Shown here piece after piece: positions 59,586 to 64,000 of a stretch of DNA of 64,000 nt. Numbering within the stretch: position 1 is the first letter of the stretch; the number at the start of each line of letters is the position of its first letter. This DNA comes from DASUPK01 sp963782345 (GTDB taxonomy: Bacteria; Actinomycetota; Thermoleophilia; Solirubrobacterales; 70-9), in NCBI GenBank assembly GCA_963782345.1, contig CAWAJF010000005.1, positions 186,001 to 250,000 of the forward strand, in the 5' to 3' direction. A program made the translations under genes and the position numbers. The notes beneath the pieces were generated by a model. That model was not told the origin of the DNA, did not search any database, and saw only the letters and a list, made by a program, of their open reading frames with translations.

Positions 59586-60722
59586 GTGATGGGCTTTGAC
59601 ATCGACAAGGCACTGGCCTACATGGTCGAGCGCGAGGGATCGGATCTCCACATCAAGGTGGACTCGCCCCCGGTGGCGCGGGTGCACGGCGATCTCTGGG
59701 CGCTGAAGGGAACGGCGCCGCTCACCCCGAACGACACCGAGAAGGCGCTCCACGCGATCGCCGACCAGAACCACCTGACGGAGTTCGAGGAGAACGGCGA
59801 GGTCGACTTCTCCTACGAGCTGCCGGGCGTCTCCCGCTTCCGCGTCAACGCCTTCATGCAGCGCGGCTCGGTCTCGATCGCGCTGCGCGCGATCCCCTTC
59901 TCGGTGAGGAGCATCGAGGATCTCGGCCTGCCCCAGGTCGTCCGCCGGCTCGCCGAGGAGCCGCGCGGGATCGTCCTGCTCACCGGTACCACTGGATCCG
60001 GTAAGTCGACGACGCTCGCGGCGATGATCGACGAGATCAACTCGACCCGCGCCCGTCACATCGTGACGATGGAGGATCCGATCGAGTACCTCCACCACGA
60101 CAAGCTCTCGATCATCAACCAGCGAGAGATCGGGACGGACACCAAGAGCTTCGCGGGGGCGATGCGGCGAGTGCTCCGCCAGGACCCCGACGTGATCCTG
60201 ATCGGCGAGATGCGCGACGAGGAGACGGTCCGCACAGCGCTGTCCGCGGCAGAGACCGGGCACCTCGTGATGTCGACGCTCCACACCCTGGACGCCAGCG
60301 AGACGATCAACCGGATCATCGACTTCTTCCCGCCGCACCTGCAGCAGCAGGCGCGCGTGATGCTGGCCTCGACGCTGAAGGGCTGCATCTCCCAGCGCCT
60401 GGTGCCGCGGATCGACCGCGAGGGCCGGGTCGCCGTCTCCGAGGTGATGGTCGTCACCGGCCGGATCCAGGACCTGATCCTGAACCCGGAGGAGACCGGG
60501 CGGATCACCGAGGTGATCTCCGAGGGCGACTACTACGGGATGCAGACCTTCGACCAGGCGCTCCTCGGCTACGTGACGAAGGGGATCGTCTCGGAGGAGG
60601 TCGCCATGGAGACCGCCTCCAGCCCGCACGACTTCAAGCTGATGCTCGCAGCCGGAGGCCGGCGAGCGAGCGGGATCGAGCAGGTCGCCGAGCGCGACAA
60701 GGTGGGAGCTCAGCCCAGATGA
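59586..60722 (+). CDS. pilT: type IV pilus retraction ATPase PilT
   Basis: 378 residues. N-terminal PAS-like region EREGSDLHIKVDSPPVARVH, Walker A GTTGSGKST at 134-142, Asp box TMEDPIEYLHH, Walker B DVILIGEMRDEETVRTALSA, His box ETGHLVMSTLHTLDASETIN, and the AIRNLIRE-like position as GRIQDLILN. It powers pilus retraction at the inner membrane. GTG 59586 and ATG 59589 are equally possible. First of four consecutive genes; its stop overlaps the next ATG (ATGA). Confidence 0.93.
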   Translation: MMGFDIDKALAYMVEREGSDLHIKVDSPPVARVHGDLWALKGTAPLTPNDTEKALHAIADQNHLTEFEENGEVDFSYELPGVSRFRVNAFMQRGSVSIALRAIPFSVRSIEDLGLPQVVRRLAEEPRGIVLLTGTTGSGKSTTLAAMIDEINSTRARHIVTMEDPIEYLHHDKLSIINQREIGTDTKSFAGAMRRVLRQDPDVILIGEMRDEETVRTALSAAETGHLVMSTLHTLDASETINRIIDFFPPHLQQQARVMLASTLKGCISQRLVPRIDREGRVAVSEVMVVTGRIQDLILNPEETGRITEVISEGDYYGMQTFDQALLGYVTKGIVSEEVAMETASSPHDFKLMLAAGGRRASGIEQVAERDKVGAQPR

Positions 60723-61363
60723 GAGAGGCGCTGAACAACAACCCCTTGGTCCAGATCGGCTTGGTCGCCGTGCTGCTCATAGCGGCCGCGGTGATGCTGA
60801 TGCCGATGTTCGCTCACAAGAAGGACAGCACGAGCTCGAACACGAGCACCACGAGCGCCCAGCTGAGCACCCCCGCCGGGACCGTCAGCGTGACCGCGGA
60901 AGTGACGGCTTCGGGCGCGCCGAGCGGCGCCCCCGCGGCGGCTGCGGGCGCCGCCGTGCCGTCGACGGCGACCGTCTCGCCACGGGCCCTGGTGCCCGGG
61001 CCCGGCCTGCCGCGGCCGGTGGTGGCCGCCTGGAAGCGGGGCGACACCGTTGTCCTCCTTATCGTTCGCGGCTCAGGGATCGACGATCGGCTCGTGCGAA
61101 GCTCGGTCCGGCTGCTCTCCTCCGAGCCGAACACCGACGTCTTCGTCGCGCGGGCCGGACACATCGCCCGCTACTCGCGGATCACGATGGGAGTGGGGGT
61201 AAACCGAGCGCCGGCGCTGGTGGTCGTGCGACCCCGGCGACTGACCGGATCCGTCCCCCAGGCACAGGTCGGCTACGGATTCCGGAACGCCCAAAGCGTG
61301 GTCCAGGCCGTCCACGACGCCACCTACGGCGGCAAGGACAACCTGCCTTACAGCCCGAGGTAG
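60719..61363 (+). CDS. membrane-anchored protein in pilus cluster, thioredoxin-like tail possible
   Basis: 214 residues: one N-terminal span (PLVQIGLVAVLLIAAAVMLM), a Ser/Thr/Ala-rich linker of about 60 residues, then a compact C-terminal domain (VVAAWKRGDTVVLLIVRGSG, VRLLSSEPNTDVFVARAGHI, GVNRAPALVVVRPRRLTG, VPQAQVGYGFRNAQSVVQAV) with strand-helix order like a thioredoxin fold but without CxxC. It lies between pilT and pilB with overlap and a five-base gap, so a role in pilus assembly is likely by position only. Confidence 0.7.
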   Translation: MREALNNNPLVQIGLVAVLLIAAAVMLMPMFAHKKDSTSSNTSTTSAQLSTPAGTVSVTAEVTASGAPSGAPAAAAGAAVPSTATVSPRALVPGPGLPRPVVAAWKRGDTVVLLIVRGSGIDDRLVRSSVRLLSSEPNTDVFVARAGHIARYSRITMGVGVNRAPALVVVRPRRLTGSVPQAQVGYGFRNAQSVVQAVHDATYGGKDNLPYSPR

Positions 61364-61368
61364 TCCCC

Positions 61369-63180
61369 ATGCGGGACCTGCCTGATTATCTGAGGCCGCT
61401 CCCGGGGCCAGGCGACGGGCCCGTATCGAGCGAGGCAACCGCGCGGGAACCAGAGGTAGAGGAGTCCGGGACCCCCGGCCTCGTCCATCCGATGCGCCGT
61501 GGGCACTCCGGGGCCTTCATCACCGATGCGATCGTCGACCTCGGGTACGCCACTCGTGAGCAGGTCGACCAGGCGATCGCGCAGTCACGGACGGCGGGCC
61601 GCCGGCCCGAGGAAGTCCTCCTCGAGCAGGGAGTGATCGACTCGGAGCAGGTCTCGCGCGCGACCGCCGAGCGCTACGGCCTCGACTTCGTCGAGCTCGA
61701 TGCCTTCGCGGTCGACATGGGTGCCGCGAACCTGATCTCCGTCAAGTCCGCCCGGCGCCACCTGGCGCTGCCCATCGGCTTCGTCGACGAGAGCACGCTG
61801 CTGCTGGCGATGGCGGACCCGGCGAACGTCCTCGCGCTGGACGACGTTCAGATGGCGACGGGGCTCAGCTGCAATGTTGCGGTGGCCCCCGCGCACGCCA
61901 TCGACGCCCTCGTCACGAAGCTGGGAACCATGCAGAGCACGGTCGCCGACGCGATCGCCGAGGGCGAGGATGAGTCATTCGGGGCGCCGCAGGAGGCCGA
62001 GGTCACCGACCTGCGCGCCTCGGCCCAGGACGGGCCCGTGATCAAACTCGTCAACAGCATCCTCGGCCAGGCCGTCGCCGAGGGCGCCTCGGACATCCAC
62101 TTCGAGCCCGGAGATTCGGAGATGAGGATCCGGTTCCGGATCGACGGCGTCCTGCAGGAGACCGCGCGAGTGCCGAAGCGGATGATCGCGGGCGTGATCT
62201 CACGGATCAAGATCATGAGCGAGCTGGACATCGCCGAGAAGCGGATCCCACAGGACGGCCGCGTCGGGGTGACGGTCGAGGGCAGGCGGATCGATCTGCG
62301 AGTGACGACACTCCCCACCCAGGGCGGCGAGGGGGCCTCGATCCGGCTGCTCGACGAGGCATCGGCGCTGCGAACGCTCGACGACCTTGGCATGGAAGGA
62401 GAGGCACGAGCGCGGTTCGAGGGCTCCTTCCGGGAGCCGTACGGGGCCGTCCTCGTCACCGGCCCGACGGGCGCCGGCAAGTCGACGACGCTCTATGCCG
62501 CGCTCCAGGATCTGAACAAGGTGGACAAGCACATCGTCACGATCGAGGACCCGGTCGAGTATCGACTCACCGGCGTCAATCAGATCGGCGTCCACCGCAA
62601 GGCGGGGCTCACCTTCGCGACGGGCCTGCGCTCGGTACTGCGGGCTGACCCCGATGTGATCATGGTCGGCGAGATCCGTGACGCGGAGACGGCCAGGATC
62701 GCGATCGAGGCCGCCCTGACGGGTCACATGGTGCTGACCACGCTGCACACAAACGATGCTCCCGGGGCGATCACGCGGCTCCAGGAGATGGGAATCGAGT
62801 CCTTTCTCACCTCATCTGCGATCGAGTGCGTCGTCGCCCAGCGGCTGGCCCGGCTGCTGTGCCCGCAGTGCAAGCGCCGCACCGTCGTCCCGCGGGAGGT
62901 GCTGACGGAGGCCGGATTCAGGGTGGGCACGGACCTCGAGGCCTATGAGCCGGTTGGCTGTCCGCGCTGCCACGGCATCGGCTATCGCAGTCGGCTCGGG
63001 ATCTACTCCGTGATGGTGCTGAGCGACCGGATCAAGGAGATGGTCGTGAACCTCGCTTCCGAGGCCGAGATCGCCAAGGTCGCGATCGAGGAGGGGATGC
63101 TCACGCTCCGTGAAGCAGGGTTGGAGAAGGTGCGCGCCGGGCTGACCAGCGTGCAGGAGGTCTCCCGAGTCGCGAGCTGA
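61369..63180 (+). CDS. pilB: type IV pilus assembly ATPase PilB
   Basis: 603 residues. N-terminal GSPII-E domain (AFITDAIVDLGYATREQVDQ, LALPIGFVDESTLLLAMADP), SDIHFEP, Walker A GPTGAGKST at 365-373, Asp box TIEDPVEYRL, Walker B PDVIMVGEIRDAETARIAIE, His box LTGHMVLTTLHTNDAPGAIT, and a tetracysteine LCPQCKRR/GCPRCHGIGY zinc site. These define PilB/GspE extension ATPases. Co-directional with the two pilT genes. Inner-membrane platform and pilin genes must lie beyond the window. Confidence 0.95.
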   Translation: MRDLPDYLRPLPGPGDGPVSSEATAREPEVEESGTPGLVHPMRRGHSGAFITDAIVDLGYATREQVDQAIAQSRTAGRRPEEVLLEQGVIDSEQVSRATAERYGLDFVELDAFAVDMGAANLISVKSARRHLALPIGFVDESTLLLAMADPANVLALDDVQMATGLSCNVAVAPAHAIDALVTKLGTMQSTVADAIAEGEDESFGAPQEAEVTDLRASAQDGPVIKLVNSILGQAVAEGASDIHFEPGDSEMRIRFRIDGVLQETARVPKRMIAGVISRIKIMSELDIAEKRIPQDGRVGVTVEGRRIDLRVTTLPTQGGEGASIRLLDEASALRTLDDLGMEGEARARFEGSFREPYGAVLVTGPTGAGKSTTLYAALQDLNKVDKHIVTIEDPVEYRLTGVNQIGVHRKAGLTFATGLRSVLRADPDVIMVGEIRDAETARIAIEAALTGHMVLTTLHTNDAPGAITRLQEMGIESFLTSSAIECVVAQRLARLLCPQCKRRTVVPREVLTEAGFRVGTDLEAYEPVGCPRCHGIGYRSRLGIYSVMVLSDRIKEMVVNLASEAEIAKVAIEEGMLTLREAGLEKVRAGLTSVQEVSRVAS

Positions 63181-63247
63181 CCAGGCGAGCTCAACCCCAA
63201 TATCGGGTGTCAAGGGCTGTGCCCGAATGGACGATTGGAGTCAGGTA

Positions 63248-64000
63248 ATGGAAGCTGCCCAGGCCACGAGAAAATTCGACTTCGCCGACGTGCTCACCCG
63301 GATGGCCGAGCAGCGTGCCTCCGACGTCCACCTCAGCCCCGGTTACCCGCCGGCCCTCCGCGTCCAGGGGCGAATCCTGCCCATGGAGGAGTACGGGCGG
63401 CTGATGCCGCAGGACACGCGGGACACCATCTACAGCCTGCTGAACGACGACCAGCGCAAGCGCTTCGAATCCCACAAGCAGCTCGATCTCGCCTACGCGG
63501 TCCCGGGGGTCGCACGCTTCCGAGTCAACTGCTTCTTCCAGCGCGGCTCGATCAGCGCCGCGTTCCGGCGCATTCCGCACCAGATCCCGGCGCTCGGCGA
63601 GCTCGGCCTGCCCAAGGTGCTCGAGGATTTCACCCGCAAGCCGCGCGGTCTGATCCTGGTGACCGGGCCGACGGGCTCCGGCAAGTCGACGTCGCTCGCG
63701 GCGATGATCGACATCATCAACGGGGAGCGCCAGGAGCACATCCTCACGATCGAGGACCCGATCGAGTTCCTGCATGGGCACAAGCGCTGCATCGTCAACC
63801 AGCGCGAGATCGGCGCCGACGCGGAGGACTTCGCGAGCGCGCTGAAGTCGGCGTTGCGCGAGGACCCTGACGTGATCCTTGTCGGGGAGATGAGAGACCT
63901 CGAGACGATGAGCACCGCCCTGACGGCCGCCGAGACCGGCCACCTCGTCTTCGCCACCCTGCACACGCAGTCGACCTCCCAGACGGTCGACCGGATCATC
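63248..64000 (+). CDS. second PilT-type ATPase, truncated by window end
   Basis: 251 codons are visible without a stop. It shows MAEQRASDVHLSPGYPPALR, Walker A GPTGSGKST, LTIEDPIEFLHGHKRCIVNQ, DVILVGEMRDLETMSTALTA and ETGHLVFATLHTQSTSQTVD. It differs from the first PilT, so it is a paralogue (PilT2/PilU-like) rather than a recent copy. GGAG lies about seven bases before ATG 63248. The gene begins 68 bases after pilB and continues beyond 64000. Confidence 0.93.
   Translation, partial: MEAAQATRKFDFADVLTRMAEQRASDVHLSPGYPPALRVQGRILPMEEYGRLMPQDTRDTIYSLLNDDQRKRFESHKQLDLAYAVPGVARFRVNCFFQRGSISAAFRRIPHQIPALGELGLPKVLEDFTRKPRGLILVTGPTGSGKSTSLAAMIDIINGERQEHILTIEDPIEFLHGHKRCIVNQREIGADAEDFASALKSALREDPDVILVGEMRDLETMSTALTAAETGHLVFATLHTQSTSQTVDRII

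Noticed and set aside
1..64000. CRISPR array, prophage or insertion sequence
   Set aside because: No regularly spaced repeat series, transposase, integrase or phage structural gene is present; the only repeats are the REP-like elements and single palindromes listed.

Overview
The window is 64 kb of very GC-rich, gene-dense chromosomal DNA. I count 69 protein genes, including one partial gene at each edge and one decayed gene. There is no tRNA, rRNA, CRISPR array, insertion sequence or prophage that I can support. The gene set fits a high-GC Gram-positive actinobacterium: a compact principal sigma factor, two F420-type luciferase-like oxidoreductases, EgtB/EgtD ergothioneine genes, DUF5679, a large LuxR-type regulator remnant, a wax ester synthase/DGAT, and a CtpE-like P-type ATPase. 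Type IV pilus ATPases beside sigA suggest the Thermoleophilia (Solirubrobacter/Conexibacter-like). That placement is inference from gene content and needs a marker-gene tree.

Layout. 1-4372: GNAT C-terminus, alpha/beta hydrolase, two-domain VOC protein, a Fur-family repressor divergent from a VIT/MbfA-type iron transporter, and an acyl-CoA carboxylase carboxyltransferase. 4373-9898: methylmalonate-semialdehyde dehydrogenase, a stand-alone LigD phosphoesterase coupled to a wax ester synthase, CsbD with a sigma-B-like promoter, a structured non-coding stretch between two terminators, a membrane protein and DUF429. 9937-17219: membrane proteins, MBL-fold proteins, Nudix, MsrA, SHOCT protein, amidase, PAS protein, DUF5679 and a coiled-coil membrane protein. 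17351-24853: thiolase, TetR, ECF sigma plus a candidate anti-sigma, acyl-CoA dehydrogenase, a PIG-V-like mannosyltransferase and a lipoprotein. 24850-31716: L-2-hydroxyglutarate oxidase, stand-alone ATP-dependent DNA ligase, SpoIIM-like protein, cupin, AbiEi/DUF559 protein, stand-alone LigD polymerase, crotonase and thioesterase. 31698-38710: a decayed LAL-type LuxR regulator, ctpE-pyk, and a RES/Xre toxin-antitoxin pair. 38795-47678: a poly-lysine secreted protein, an F420-type oxidoreductase, the three-subunit proton-translocating transhydrogenase (pntAA-pntAB-pntB), a LuxR regulator, LapA and secreted proteins. 47787-57097: an FGLLP-like membrane protein, SDR, egtB-egtD, a carotenoid oxygenase with a divergent PadR regulator, a second F420-type oxidoreductase and GlpX fructose-bisphosphatase. 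57098-64000: a YihY/BrkB protein, sigA with a long leader, and a type IV pilus ATPase run (pilT, an unknown membrane protein, pilB, and a second pilT cut by the window end).

How the genes work together. Lipid and branched-chain catabolism recurs (thiolase, acyl-CoA dehydrogenase, MmsA, carboxyltransferase, crotonase, thioesterase, SDR, DGAT). LigD-type end-joining functions are split over three separate genes (phosphoesterase, ligase, polymerase), and no Ku gene is visible here. Redox and stress functions include MsrA, ergothioneine synthesis, transhydrogenase and CsbD.

A recurring sequence feature is a -10-like hexamer (mostly TANNNT, usually TAGNNT) ending 6-9 bases before the start codon in about 27 genes. 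This indicates widespread leaderless transcription and was used here to choose several starts. Genes without it usually have a clear Shine-Dalgarno sequence or overlap the preceding gene (ATGA, GTGA or TGATG).
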